Source of the DNA: Rugamonas rubra
GTDB taxonomy: Bacteria; Pseudomonadota; Gammaproteobacteria; Burkholderiales; Burkholderiaceae_D
Assembly (NCBI RefSeq): GCF_900114705.1
Contig: NZ_FOTW01000006.1
Location: forward strand, 364,046 to 428,045
Direction of reading: 5' to 3'
Length of the DNA: 64,000 bases
Within the stretch, counting starts at the first letter, position 1, and every line of letters starts with the position of its first letter. A program made the position numbers and the translations under genes. The notes below the pieces were generated by a model. It was not told the DNA's origin. It worked only from the letters and a program-made list of their open reading frames with translations, and did not search any database. Shown here one piece after another: positions 15,086-23,867 of this stretch.

Positions 15086-18000
15086 TCAATCGAAGCTGAC
15101 CTCCTTGCGGTTGTCGCGCGAGACCCGGTCGATCATCTTGTTGTATGGGTCGACACCGACGTCGAAGGGCTTGTCCTTGACCGTCACCGTGACGCTCGGC
15201 TCGGCGCCGGACAGCAGGCGCTTGTCGCTGAACAGCACGCGCTCGTCCTTCTCCTTGGCGCCGGCCGGGCGGGCGAAGACGGCGATCTCGACCGGCTCGT
15301 CGTAGGCGCGCGGCGTCTCCCTGCCCTTGCCGTCGGCCTCCATCTTCGCCAGGTGCAGCTTCATCGTCACGTCCCACTGGCCGTCGGCGCGCTTGACCGC
15401 CTTCGCCTCGACCACCCGGTTGTCGTAGAAGACGATCTTCTCGAACAGGTCGGTGATCAGTGCCTGCTTGTCGGCCGGCGCCTCGGCGCGGATGTAGGCC
15501 AGCAGCTCCTTGGAGGTGGTGAACGGCGCCTGCTGGAAGCCCTTGTCCTGCAGGTAGCGCTTGAGCGCGCGGTTGAGCGGCGCCTCGCCGATCTCGTCGC
15601 GCAGGCGGTAGAACACCAGGCTGCCCTTGCGGTAGTGGAGGTACTGCTGGCCCTCCACCTTGTACAGCGGCAGCTCCTCGACCAGCTCGCCGCCACGGTC
15701 GCGCAGATAGCGGTCCAGCTCGAAGCGCAGGAAGCGGCGCAGCTTCTCGCGGCCGTACTCCTTCTCCATCACCATCATGGCCGAATACTGCGCCAGCGAT
15801 TCCATCAGCATGGTCGAACCCTGCACCTGGGCGCCGACCACCTGGTGGCCCCACCACTGGTGCGCCATCTCGTGCGCGGTGACGTAGAAGACGTAGTCGA
15901 TGTCGTCCTTGTCGCGCAGGTCGGCGATGAAGCCTATGCCCTCGGAGAACGGGATGGTATTGGCGAACGACTGGGCGAACTGGGAGTAGGTTGGAAACTC
16001 CAGAATGCGCACCTGCTTGTGCTGGTAGGGCGTGAACTGGGTGGAGAAATAGTCGAGCGACTTCTGCACCGACTCTACCATGCGGCCGGTGTTGTAGCCG
16101 TGCTTCTTGTCGTAGTAGACCTCGATCGGCAGGCCCTTCCACTCGGCCCTCCTGACCTCCCACTTGGCCGACAGGTAGGCGAAGAAGGGCATCGTCGGCT
16201 GGTCCATCTTGTAGTGGAAGTAGCGGCGGCCGTCGCGCTCCCAGCTCTTTTGCAGGTAGCCGGGCGCCATGGCGATCTGCTCGGCGCTGGTCGAGACGGT
16301 GGTGTCGAAGTTGATCCAGTCGGCCTCGCCGCCGAACACCGCGTCGACGTAGGCGGCCGTGTCCTCCAGCTTGCGCATGCGCTCCGGTTCGCCCAGGCCG
16401 CGCTTGCGCCGCTCGTTGCGATCGACCAGCTCGCGGCCACGGTCGTAGCCGAAGTGCGGGAAGAACTCCTGGTTGTTGAAGAAGCTGCCGTTCAGGTTCA
16501 ACGTGTCGGGCGCGCCGCTGTTGGTGAAGCCGGCGCGGCGCACCTCGACGCTGAAGTCGAGCGCCAGCCGCTGGCCGGGCGCCAACGGCTGCGCCAGCTT
16601 GACGATCTTGAAGCCGAGCTGCTTGTCGTCCAAGGTCAGCTGGTGCGCCGGCAGGTTCTCCCAGCGGGTCCGCTCGTCCGGATTCTCCTGGATGCGCAGG
16701 GTGTCGAGCGGCGCGTTGGTCTTGTTCTCCAACACGTAGTGGCCGCGCACGGCGACGCGCCGCTCGGCCGGGAAGATGTCGACGTCGGCGCGCACGTCGG
16801 TGATCTTCGGCTGCGGCAGGTCGACGTATTGGCGGTACAGCTTCTCGTAGCGCGCCTGCAGGTCCATCTGGGCGTCGGAGGCGCGGTAGGTGTTGAGCAC
16901 GTTGGTGTTGTAGAAGATCCAGCCGCCGGTGGCGGCGAAGGCGGCCAGGCTGAGCGCCAGCGCCGCGCCGGCGCCGCCGCGCAGGCGGCGGCCGGCCAGG
17001 CGGACGCGCGAGCGCCAGTCGACCGACAGGCCGCGCCCCCAGAACGCCTGGGCGACGATCAGCAAGGCCAGCGTGAACAGGCCCCAGTACAGGGCGAACC
17101 AGGACCAGCCGGTGAGGAAGTGGCCGTAGCCGTTCATCTCCGAATACGGGCTGGCCGGCAGCGCGCCGACGCTGTACAGGTTGTGGTCGAAGTGCATGAC
17201 GCCCATGACGATCTGCGCCACCATCAGCACGATCATCAACAGGTAGCCGATGAACTTGTTGTTGGTCAGCACCTGCAAGCAGACGGCGATCAGGCCCATC
17301 AGGATGAACGGCGTGGCGCTCAGCAGGCTGCCTTGCAGGTACAGCAGCGGCTCGACCGGGGCGCCGCCCTTGAACAGCTGGAAGGCCATCGCCGCCAGCA
17401 CGCCGGCCAGCAGGAAGCCGAGCACCACGCCGACCATGGCCAGGCTCTTGGCCAGCAGCGGCGCCCAGTTCGGCACCGGCATGGCGTCGCTGACGTCGGC
17501 GATCTTGGCCTGGCGCTCCTTGAAGATCAGTTCGCCGGCGTAGAAGGTGACGACGATGATCAACATGAAGTTGAAGCTGCTGTTCATCGTCCGCAGCATC
17601 AGGTAGCTCCTCGGGTAAAGCGCCGTGCCGAACATCGCGTCGGCGGCGCTGGCGCTGCCGATCAGGTTGGCCACGCCGAGCAGCAGCAGCACCAGGAAGG
17701 GTACGCTTTTGAACACGGCGCCGGCGTCGAAGCAGAAGATGCGCCAGCACTGCGTCCAGCCGGTGGCGGCGCCGAAGCGCGGTTCGATGCGCGGCAGCAG
17801 CAGCGGCGCCGTGGCGACAAGCGCGACGGGCGCGGCGGCGGCCGGCTTGGCCTGGCCGAACAGGCGGCGGCCGGTGCCGGCGCGCTGCGGCTTGAACAGC
17901 GCCACGGTGGCGCCGAACATCAGCAGCGCGACGCCGCTCCACAGCGCGCGGTTGGCCAGCAGGTAGCCGCCCAGCGCCGGCAGGCCGCTGTTGGCCTCGG

Positions 18001-18676
18001 CGGCGGAGTAGTAGCGCGTCATGCGGCCGAAGGCGCGCACGCCGAACGGGTCGATCAGCACGGCGATCCACTCGTTGTTGATGTCGCGGGTGAACACACC
18101 GGCCACCACCCACAGCACGAACAGGGCCAGCACGCCGACGTAGACCAGCATCATCGAGCGGGTGGTGGCGGCCAGCAGCATCAGCAGCGCGCCGATGAAC
18201 AACAGGTTGGGCAGCACCAGCACGGCGAAGGTCCACAGGTAGGCGGCGCCGGGGAAGGGGCCGACGCGGGCCTGGTCGACCCAGGGCATCAGCGGGCCGA
18301 GCATGGCGCCGGCGGCGATCACCACGAAGATCAGCAGGCAGGCCACCAGGCCGGCGGCGAAGCGGCCGAACAGGTAGTCGAGCTTGCGCATCGGCGTGGC
18401 AAACAGCATGTCGGAGATGCCGACCTCGCTGTCGCGCAGCACGGCGCCGGCGATGAAGATGGTGACGATGAACATCGAGATCACGCTGAAGCTGCCCAGC
18501 AGCTGTGCCACCACGGTGGGCGCGTTGCGGTTGACGTTGCCGATGGCGCCGCCGACCTGGATCGCATCGCTGGTGGTGGCGCCGAAGGCCATCGCGGCGA
18601 GCAGCAGCGCGCTGACCCACAGCAGCGGCTGGCGCAGCTGGTAGTCCAGGTCAAACTTGAAAAATTCCCTCCACAT
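15086..18676 (-). CDS. ABC-2-type permease fused to M1 metallopeptidase
   Basis: This 1196-residue membrane protein has an N-terminal half with about a dozen helices in ABC-2 permease style (about residues 15-580). It ends in a peptidase M1-like domain with the zinc motif His935-Glu-Met-Ala-His939 and Glu959. The ATG follows AAGGAG. It lies 10 bases downstream of an ABC ATPase gene, which should energise it. Such permease-peptidase fusions occur in Bacteroidetes and many Proteobacteria; their substrate is unknown, but processing of exported peptides is plausible. Glu959 stands 20 residues after the last His instead of the 19 of ordinary aminopeptidases, as I recall for this subfamily. Confidence 0.9.
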   Translation of the reverse strand: MWREFFKFDLDYQLRQPLLWVSALLLAAMAFGATTSDAIQVGGAIGNVNRNAPTVVAQLLGSFSVISMFIVTIFIAGAVLRDSEVGISDMLFATPMRKLDYLFGRFAAGLVACLLIFVVIAAGAMLGPLMPWVDQARVGPFPGAAYLWTFAVLVLPNLLFIGALLMLLAATTRSMMLVYVGVLALFVLWVVAGVFTRDINNEWIAVLIDPFGVRAFGRMTRYYSAAEANSGLPALGGYLLANRALWSGVALLMFGATVALFKPQRAGTGRRLFGQAKPAAAAPVALVATAPLLLPRIEPRFGAATGWTQCWRIFCFDAGAVFKSVPFLVLLLLGVANLIGSASAADAMFGTALYPRSYLMLRTMNSSFNFMLIIVVTFYAGELIFKERQAKIADVSDAMPVPNWAPLLAKSLAMVGVVLGFLLAGVLAAMAFQLFKGGAPVEPLLYLQGSLLSATPFILMGLIAVCLQVLTNNKFIGYLLMIVLMVAQIVMGVMHFDHNLYSVGALPASPYSEMNGYGHFLTGWSWFALYWGLFTLALLIVAQAFWGRGLSVDWRSRVRLAGRRLRGGAGAALALSLAAFAATGGWIFYNTNVLNTYRASDAQMDLQARYEKLYRQYVDLPQPKITDVRADVDIFPAERRVAVRGHYVLENKTNAPLDTLRIQENPDERTRWENLPAHQLTLDDKQLGFKIVKLAQPLAPGQRLALDFSVEVRRAGFTNSGAPDTLNLNGSFFNNQEFFPHFGYDRGRELVDRNERRKRGLGEPERMRKLEDTAAYVDAVFGGEADWINFDTTVSTSAEQIAMAPGYLQKSWERDGRRYFHYKMDQPTMPFFAYLSAKWEVRRAEWKGLPIEVYYDKKHGYNTGRMVESVQKSLDYFSTQFTPYQHKQVRILEFPTYSQFAQSFANTIPFSEGIGFIADLRDKDDIDYVFYVTAHEMAHQWWGHQVVGAQVQGSTMLMESLAQYSAMMVMEKEYGREKLRRFLRFELDRYLRDRGGELVEELPLYKVEGQQYLHYRKGSLVFYRLRDEIGEAPLNRALKRYLQDKGFQQAPFTTSKELLAYIRAEAPADKQALITDLFEKIVFYDNRVVEAKAVKRADGQWDVTMKLHLAKMEADGKGRETPRAYDEPVEIAVFARPAGAKEKDERVLFSDKRLLSGAEPSVTVTVKDKPFDVGVDPYNKMIDRVSRDNRKEVSFD

Positions 18677-18686
18677 GGCGCGCTCC

Positions 18687-19628
18687 TTAAACCGACACAA
18701 TGTCGGCGGCGGCGGCGCGCGCGGCGGCCGGCGCGGCGGCGCGGCCAGTGCCGCCCGCTGCGGCGGCGTGGCGCACCTGCAGGAAGTAGACGTCCTCCAG
18801 GTCCGGCTCGACCATGACGAAGCCGTCGTCCGGCTGGCTCTCGGCGTAGACGTTGATCTGCGGCTTGCCGCCGACCAGGCGGCTCGACAGCACGTTGAAG
18901 CGGCTCTGGTAGCCGGCCAGCTGCTCGGCCGCCACGCTGCGGCGCCAGACGCGGCCCTTGAGCGTGTCGATGGCGGCCTGCGGCTCGCCCTGGATCAGCA
19001 CCTCGCCCTTGACGATCAGCGCCATGCGCGGGCACAGGTCGGTGACGTCGTCGACGATGTGGGTCGACAGGATCACCACCACCTGCTCGCCGATCTTGGC
19101 CAGCAGGTTGAGGAAGCGGTTGCGCTCGTCCGGGTCGAGGCCGGCGGTCGGCTCGTCGACGATCACCAGGCGCGGCGCGCCCAGCAGCGCCTGGGCGATG
19201 CCGAAGCGCTGGCGCATGCCGCCCGAGTAGGTGCCCAGGCCGCGCTTGCGCGCCTCCCACAGGTTGGTCTGCTGCAGCAGCGCCTCGACCGCCTCCTTGC
19301 GCTCGCCCCGGCCGGCCAGGCCCTTGAGCACGGCGAAGTGGTGCAGCAGCTTCTCGGCGCTGACCTTGGGATACACGCCGAAGTCCTGCGGCAGGTAGCC
19401 CAGCTGGCGGCGCAGCCCCTCCTTGTCGGCCAACACGTCGAGGCCGTTGAAGTGGATGCTGCCGCTGTCCGGGTCCTGCAGGGTGGCGATGGTGCGCATC
19501 AACGAGGACTTGCCGGCGCCGTTGGGGCCGAGCAGGCCGAACATGCCGTTCGGGATCTCCAGGCTCACGTTGTTGATCGCCTTGACGCCGTTGGCGTAGG
19601 TCTTGTTCAGCCGTTGAATGGTTAGCAT
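18687..19628 (-). CDS. ABC transporter ATP-binding protein
   Basis: This 313-residue ATPase starts MLTIQRLNKTYANGVKAI. It has Walker A GPNGAGKSS, Q-loop LPQDFGVYP, signature YSGGMRQRFGIAQAL, Walker B LVIVDEPTAGLDP and switch His in ILSTHIVDD. The C-terminal 90 residues form an accessory domain ending in an Ala-rich tail. The start is fixed by AGGAGAG a few bases upstream. It is the first gene of a two-gene operon with the permease-peptidase fusion and would drive that transporter. It is divergent from a YtrA-like regulator whose probable operator lies in the shared 254-base gap, so the two ABC clusters may be co-regulated. Confidence 0.92.
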   Translation of the reverse strand: MLTIQRLNKTYANGVKAINNVSLEIPNGMFGLLGPNGAGKSSLMRTIATLQDPDSGSIHFNGLDVLADKEGLRRQLGYLPQDFGVYPKVSAEKLLHHFAVLKGLAGRGERKEAVEALLQQTNLWEARKRGLGTYSGGMRQRFGIAQALLGAPRLVIVDEPTAGLDPDERNRFLNLLAKIGEQVVVILSTHIVDDVTDLCPRMALIVKGEVLIQGEPQAAIDTLKGRVWRRSVAAEQLAGYQSRFNVLSSRLVGGKPQINVYAESQPDDGFVMVEPDLEDVYFLQVRHAAAAGGTGRAAAPAAARAAAADIVSV

Positions 19629-19853
19629 GCGGCCACTCTCCTGATGGTCCTGGGACGCGGTGGTCGACCGCCTGGTCGGCGGTTCCTTATGGGCGCGGCG
19701 GCGTGCACCGCGCGCTGGCGACACTCTAGCCCGCCATGCGAAATTGGCATTGTTTTTGCGACAAGCGGTCGCTTTGGCGGAATGGACGGCGGATTTGTGG
19801 CGGATAGTCGCGCCGTTTCCTTGTTCCCGCTCAAGGCGAACGGTCTTGCCACG

Positions 19854-19873
19854 TGTATTACAGTAGTGATACA
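19854..19873. promoter_or_regulatory. Probable operator of YtrA-like GntR regulator
   Basis: TGTATTACAG is followed by TAGTGATACA, an imperfect dyad with seven of ten matching positions. It ends nine bases before the regulator start, the usual place for YtrA-subfamily autorepression sites. Confidence 0.55.
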
Positions 19874-19882
19874 GTGATTCAC

Positions 19883-20284
19883 ATGAACTTCGACATCGCC
19901 CCCGCCGCCGCCACCCCGATCTACCGCCAGATCGTCGACCAGGTGCGCCGCTTGGCCGCCAGCGGCCAGCTGGCACCCGGCGCCGAGCTGCCGTCGGTGC
20001 GGGCGGTGGCGCAGCAGCACGCCATCAACCCGATGACCGTCAGCAAGGCCTACAGCCTGCTGGAGGCCGAGGGCCTGCTGCAGCGCCGGCGCGGCCTGGG
20101 CATGGTGCTGGCCGAGGCGGCGACGCCGGCCGCCGCCGGCGACAAGGCGGCCCTGCTGCGCCCCGCGCTGGCCGGCGCCGCGCGCATGGCCAAGCAGCTG
20201 GGCCTGAGCGACGCCGAGGCGCAGGCACTGTTCCAGGCCTGTCTGCAAGACCCCTCTTCGAAAGCACCGTATGAGCACGACTGA
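19883..20284 (+). CDS. GntR-family regulator, YtrA subfamily
   Basis: This 133-residue repressor-type protein has an N-terminal winged helix-turn-helix (PIYRQIVDQVRRLAASGQL, then LPSVRAVAQQHAINPMTVSK and LLQRRRGLGMVL) and the very short C-terminal dimerisation tail of the YtrA subfamily. These regulators usually control adjacent ABC transporter genes. The first gene of such a transporter starts 14 bases before this stop, so the regulator heads its own operon. The ATG was chosen because an earlier in-frame start would lie inside the operator-like dyad. The inducer is unknown. Confidence 0.9.
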   Translation: MNFDIAPAAATPIYRQIVDQVRRLAASGQLAPGAELPSVRAVAQQHAINPMTVSKAYSLLEAEGLLQRRRGLGMVLAEAATPAAAGDKAALLRPALAGAARMAKQLGLSDAEAQALFQACLQDPSSKAPYEHD

Positions 20285-21116
20285 CTACGCCATCGAGGCG
20301 CTGCGCCTGACACAGCGCCACAACTTCCACACCGTGCTCGACGACGTCACGCTGCGCGTGCCCGCCGGCGCCGTGGTCGGCCTGGTCGGCCGCAACGGCG
20401 CCGGCAAGTCCTCGCTGCTGCGCTGCCTGGTCGGCCTGGAAGAGCCGGAGAGCGGCAGCGCCTTGCTGCTCGGCTGCGCCGCGCTGGCCCTCGACGACGC
20501 GGTGCGCCGCCGGCTCGGCTACGTGGCGCAGACGCCCGACCTGTTCGACTGGATGAACGTGCTCCAACACATACGGCTGATCGGCCGCGCCTACCCGCGC
20601 TGGAACGAGGACCGCGCGCTGGCGCTGGCGGTGCGGCTCGACCTGCCGCTGCACGGCCGGGTGGCCGAGCTGTCCGGCGGCGACCAGCAGAAGCTGGCCG
20701 TGCTGCTGGCCCTGGCCCACGAGCCGGACCTGCTGCTGCTCGACGAGCCGGTCGCCAGCCTCGATCCGCTGGCGCGGCGCGAGTTCATGCGCGCCCTGTT
20801 CGCCGCGCCGAGCCGCGACGACGCCGAGCCGCGCACCGTCGTCATCTCCAGCCACATCCTGAGCGACCTGGAACGGGTGGTGTCGCACGTCGCCTTCCTG
20901 CGCGACGGCCGCCTGCAACTGTTCGACGCCTGGGATGCGCTGCTCGAGCACCTGCGCCTGCTGCCCGACGACGCGGCCGCGCCGCCGCAGGCGGCCTTCG
21001 TCAGCCGCAACACGGCGACGCGCCAGTTGGTGATCGACAGCCGGCGCGCGCCCGCCTGGGCCGGCGCCGGCCGCGCCATGACGCTCGATGAACTGTTCGC
21101 GGAGCTCAACGCATGA
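20271..21116 (+). CDS. ABC transporter ATP-binding protein (YtrB-like)
   Basis: This 281-residue ATPase has Walker A GRNGAGKSS, Q-loop VAQTPDLFDWM, signature LSGGDQQKLAVLLAL, Walker B LLLLDEPVASLDP and switch His in VISSHILSD. It overlaps the upstream regulator by 14 bases and the downstream membrane protein by 4 bases (ATGA), so the three are translated as a unit. It would power the following membrane protein. The context, a YtrA-type regulator with ATPase and membrane protein, is like envelope-stress or antibiotic-response ABC modules. The substrate is not deducible. Confidence 0.9.
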   Translation: MSTTDYAIEALRLTQRHNFHTVLDDVTLRVPAGAVVGLVGRNGAGKSSLLRCLVGLEEPESGSALLLGCAALALDDAVRRRLGYVAQTPDLFDWMNVLQHIRLIGRAYPRWNEDRALALAVRLDLPLHGRVAELSGGDQQKLAVLLALAHEPDLLLLDEPVASLDPLARREFMRALFAAPSRDDAEPRTVVISSHILSDLERVVSHVAFLRDGRLQLFDAWDALLEHLRLLPDDAAAPPQAAFVSRNTATRQLVIDSRRAPAWAGAGRAMTLDELFAELNA

Positions 21117-22507
21117 ACACCGAACGCCTGGCGCTCCACCCGCCGCAAAAAATCCTCGGCCTGAAACTGCTGCTGGCGATGGGCGGCGTGTATTGGGTCT
21201 GCCTGCTGCCCTTCACCACCGCGGCGCAGCCGGCCGGCGCCGCCGGCGTCAGCCTGCTGTTGGTCTTCGCCTGTGTCGTGATGGCGCTGTTCGGCCGCGC
21301 CCACGTGGCGGCGCTGGCGCGCGGCGCCGCCGTGCTGGGCGGCCTACGCACGCCGGACCTGGTATGGCGCCTCTGGTTCGCCGAGGCGATGCGCGGCAGC
21401 ATGCGCGCCTGGAGCCTGCTGCTCACCGCGCTGACCATCCAACTGGCGCTGCCCGGCACGTCGATGCACGTGGCCAGCGGCGCCGCCCTGCTGTCGCTGG
21501 CGCTGGCCCTGAGCGTGCTGCTCTCGTTGGCACGGGCCGGTTGGCTGGCGCGGCCGCTGGCGCTGCTCTGCTACGCCGGCGCCGGCGCGCTGCTGGCGGC
21601 GCTGGCCACGCGCGCCGTCCGCCAGGGCCTGGCCGCCACGCTCGACGCCATCGGCACCCTGCCGGCGCCGCAGCTGCTGGCCATGCTGCTGTGCTGGCCG
21701 GCGCTGGCGCTGTGGATGAAGCACCGCTGGGGCCGGCTGCCGCCGCGCCCGCGACGGCGCGCGCGCGAAGCGCCGGGCGGGCTGGCGCGGCGCCTCGGCG
21801 GCCATCTGCAACGCTACCAGGTGCTGCAATGGAACCAGCAGGGCCAGCCGATGGCACCGCAGGGCGGCGGCGCCGTCATGCGCGCCGTGGCGCTGCTGGG
21901 GACGGCGTTGCCCGCCATTGTGCTGCTACTGCTCACCACGCCGGCCAGTTGGGGCGAGCCGCTCCGCCTGCAGCACTTGCTGGCGCTGGGCTACGTCAGC
22001 GGGTTTAAGGTCTCCACGCTGGTCGCGCGCGACCTGCATTGGCGATACATGTTGCGGCCGGGCGGGGGGCGCGGCGGCCTGTTGGCCAATCAGCTGCTGC
22101 TGCCCAACCTTGACGTGCAGCTGGCGACGCTGCTAGCCGGCGTGCTGGCCTATGCGCTGCTCCAGTATGGTTGGAACGAGCGTCCAGCCACCGCCATCCT
22201 GCGTGCGATCGGCGAGCACACACCCATTTTGATCGAGCTGTTGTTCGTCACCAGCGCCGGTCTGATGTTGCGCACGCTGGTGATTCGATCATGGATATTC
22301 GTCCTGGTGTACCTTGCGATACTCGCCTTGGGATGCGCCAGTGTTCTGCATTTCGGCTACGACAAGATGCCGCTGTTGTTCAATGCCGGCCCCGGCTACG
22401 CGCTGGCGCTGCTGGCCGCCAGCCTCGCCTTGTTGGCGGTGGCAAAACGGCGCTGGACGCCGCAACGGCTGGCGCCCTTCCTGCAAGGCGGCCGCCGCGC
22501 CGGTTGA
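21113..22507 (+). CDS. Polytopic membrane protein, putative ABC permease partner
   Basis: This 464-residue protein has roughly ten hydrophobic helices (first about residues 17-37, last about 425-443) separated by short loops, and one larger basic loop near residues 200-245 (HRWGRLPPRPRRRAREAP). I recognise no named family motif. Its 4-base overlap with the ATPase gene and its topology make it the probable membrane subunit of this ABC system. The last third has slightly lower GC than the first. It is the end of the operon and converges on the tubulin-cluster zinc-ribbon gene 13 bases away. Confidence 0.75.
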   Translation: MNTERLALHPPQKILGLKLLLAMGGVYWVCLLPFTTAAQPAGAAGVSLLLVFACVVMALFGRAHVAALARGAAVLGGLRTPDLVWRLWFAEAMRGSMRAWSLLLTALTIQLALPGTSMHVASGAALLSLALALSVLLSLARAGWLARPLALLCYAGAGALLAALATRAVRQGLAATLDAIGTLPAPQLLAMLLCWPALALWMKHRWGRLPPRPRRRAREAPGGLARRLGGHLQRYQVLQWNQQGQPMAPQGGGAVMRAVALLGTALPAIVLLLLTTPASWGEPLRLQHLLALGYVSGFKVSTLVARDLHWRYMLRPGGGRGGLLANQLLLPNLDVQLATLLAGVLAYALLQYGWNERPATAILRAIGEHTPILIELLFVTSAGLMLRTLVIRSWIFVLVYLAILALGCASVLHFGYDKMPLLFNAGPGYALALLAASLALLAVAKRRWTPQRLAPFLQGGRRAG

Positions 22508-22520
22508 GCAGCCGAACTGG

Positions 22521-23852
22521 CTACTGGCAGTGGTCGTCGACCCAATCGGCGCCGCTGGCCAGGCAGCGTTGCAGCTCGCGTTGCAGGCGCTCGGCCTTCT
22601 GCCGCAGCGCCTGGCAATCGCGGTTGCCGGTCTCCGCCAGCGCCAGACACTTGTCGGCCTTGTCCAGCGCCGCCTTGTAATTGTTTTGCCCCATGTCGCG
22701 CTCGGCCTCGGCGAGGAAGCGGCGCGCCGTCTGCGCGTTCTGCGCCACCGCCGGCGAGGTCGTCAACAGCGTTGAGCGGGGCGCCTCGACGCGGGCCGGC
22801 GCGGCGGCCTTCAGTGCCGCCGCGTTGCCGGCGGCCGCGCCACCCTGCCCTGATTCCTGCGCCGACGGCTGGCCCAGCAAGGTCGCCTCCAACAAGCGCG
22901 ACAAGGCGTCGCGCAGCGTTCTGATGCGCGCCTCGGCCTCCGGCCGCTTGAGCTTTTCGGCCGCCAACAGCTTGCTCTCCAGGCAGACGCGGTCGCTGCG
23001 GTTCAGGCAGGCCTGCGCCTCGTCGAGCAGTTGGATGACGCGCTGGCCGTCGATGCGTTCGTCGCGCTCGCGCGTGTCGGCGTCGTCGCCCCACTTCTTG
23101 CGGAAGGCCGCCAGGCGGGCGGCGGCCTTGTCCAGCTGGCCGGCGCGCACGGCGTCGTCGATTTGCGGGCGGGCGTCGTTCCAGGCCTTGACGCGCAGGC
23201 GCTTCTTCTCGCAGGTGGCCGCCGCGCCGAAGATGGCGTCCTGCAGTGGCTTGAGCTCGCTGGCGCTGGCCTTGCTGGCCTTGAGCGTGACCAGCGCGGC
23301 GCGGGCGTCGTCCAGCTTGCACTCCGCCGCCAGCGCGGTGGCCGCCTCGATGCGCGCCGCCAGCTTCTTGTGCGGATCGGTCGGCTTGGCGACGATCCAA
23401 ATTCCCAACAGCGCCAGCATCACCGCCAGCCAGGTGCCCTTGCCGATCGGCTTGCGCAACGGCGGCCCGAGACGCCGCTCGCCCGAGCCGGGGGCGGCGG
23501 GCGGTATGCGCATCGGCTTGGGACCCAGATCGACCTTCGGCCGCGATGCCGACGCGGGTATCGGTGCTGGTACAGGTGCGGGCGCCGCCGCTGGTGTCGG
23601 CGCGGGAGTCGGCGCCGGGCTTGGCGCGGGCGCGGGTGCCGGTGCCGGCGCAGGTGCAGGTGCGGCAACTGGCGCGGCCAGCGGAACCGGAGCAGGCACA
23701 GGCGCGGCTACCGGAACTGGAGCAGGCGCCGGCGCCGGCGCGCGCCCCGCCTCGGCGGCCTGGCGCGTGCCGCAGTAGGGGCAGAACGCCACCGCGCGCG
23801 GGAAGCCCTTGCCGCAGCCCTGGTTGATACAACGATAAATCACTTCAGCCAC
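22521..23852 (-). CDS. Zinc-ribbon, Pro/Ala-rich single-pass membrane protein
   Basis: This 443-residue protein starts with a zinc-ribbon (Cys8, Cys13, Cys24, Cys27; CINQGC then FCPYCG). A striking alternating Ala-Pro/Val-Pro linker (about 38-100), a basic segment, one membrane helix (about 139-155, [14 protein letters not shown]) and a long charged helical region with scattered cysteines follow. The likely topology is ribbon and linker in the cytoplasm and the helical part in the periplasm. It is the last gene of the tubulin-like operon, 15 bases after the GTPase gene. The Pro-rich linker is a natural ligand for the GYF-like domain ending the GTPase (inference). No enzyme motif is visible. 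Confidence 0.8.
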   Translation of the reverse strand: MAEVIYRCINQGCGKGFPRAVAFCPYCGTRQAAEAGRAPAPAPAPVPVAAPVPAPVPLAAPVAAPAPAPAPAPAPAPSPAPTPAPTPAAAPAPVPAPIPASASRPKVDLGPKPMRIPPAAPGSGERRLGPPLRKPIGKGTWLAVMLALLGIWIVAKPTDPHKKLAARIEAATALAAECKLDDARAALVTLKASKASASELKPLQDAIFGAAATCEKKRLRVKAWNDARPQIDDAVRAGQLDKAAARLAAFRKKWGDDADTRERDERIDGQRVIQLLDEAQACLNRSDRVCLESKLLAAEKLKRPEAEARIRTLRDALSRLLEATLLGQPSAQESGQGGAAAGNAAALKAAAPARVEAPRSTLLTTSPAVAQNAQTARRFLAEAERDMGQNNYKAALDKADKCLALAETGNRDCQALRQKAERLQRELQRCLASGADWVDDHCQ

Positions 23853-23867
23853 TTCTTCACCTTGCTG

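Noticed and set aside
23560..23740. Possible CRISPR or minisatellite in the GCCGGCGCAGGTGCAGG-like tract
   Set aside because: The repetition is codon-level Ala-Pro/Val-Pro coding of the zinc-ribbon protein linker, without regular spacers or constant unit length.
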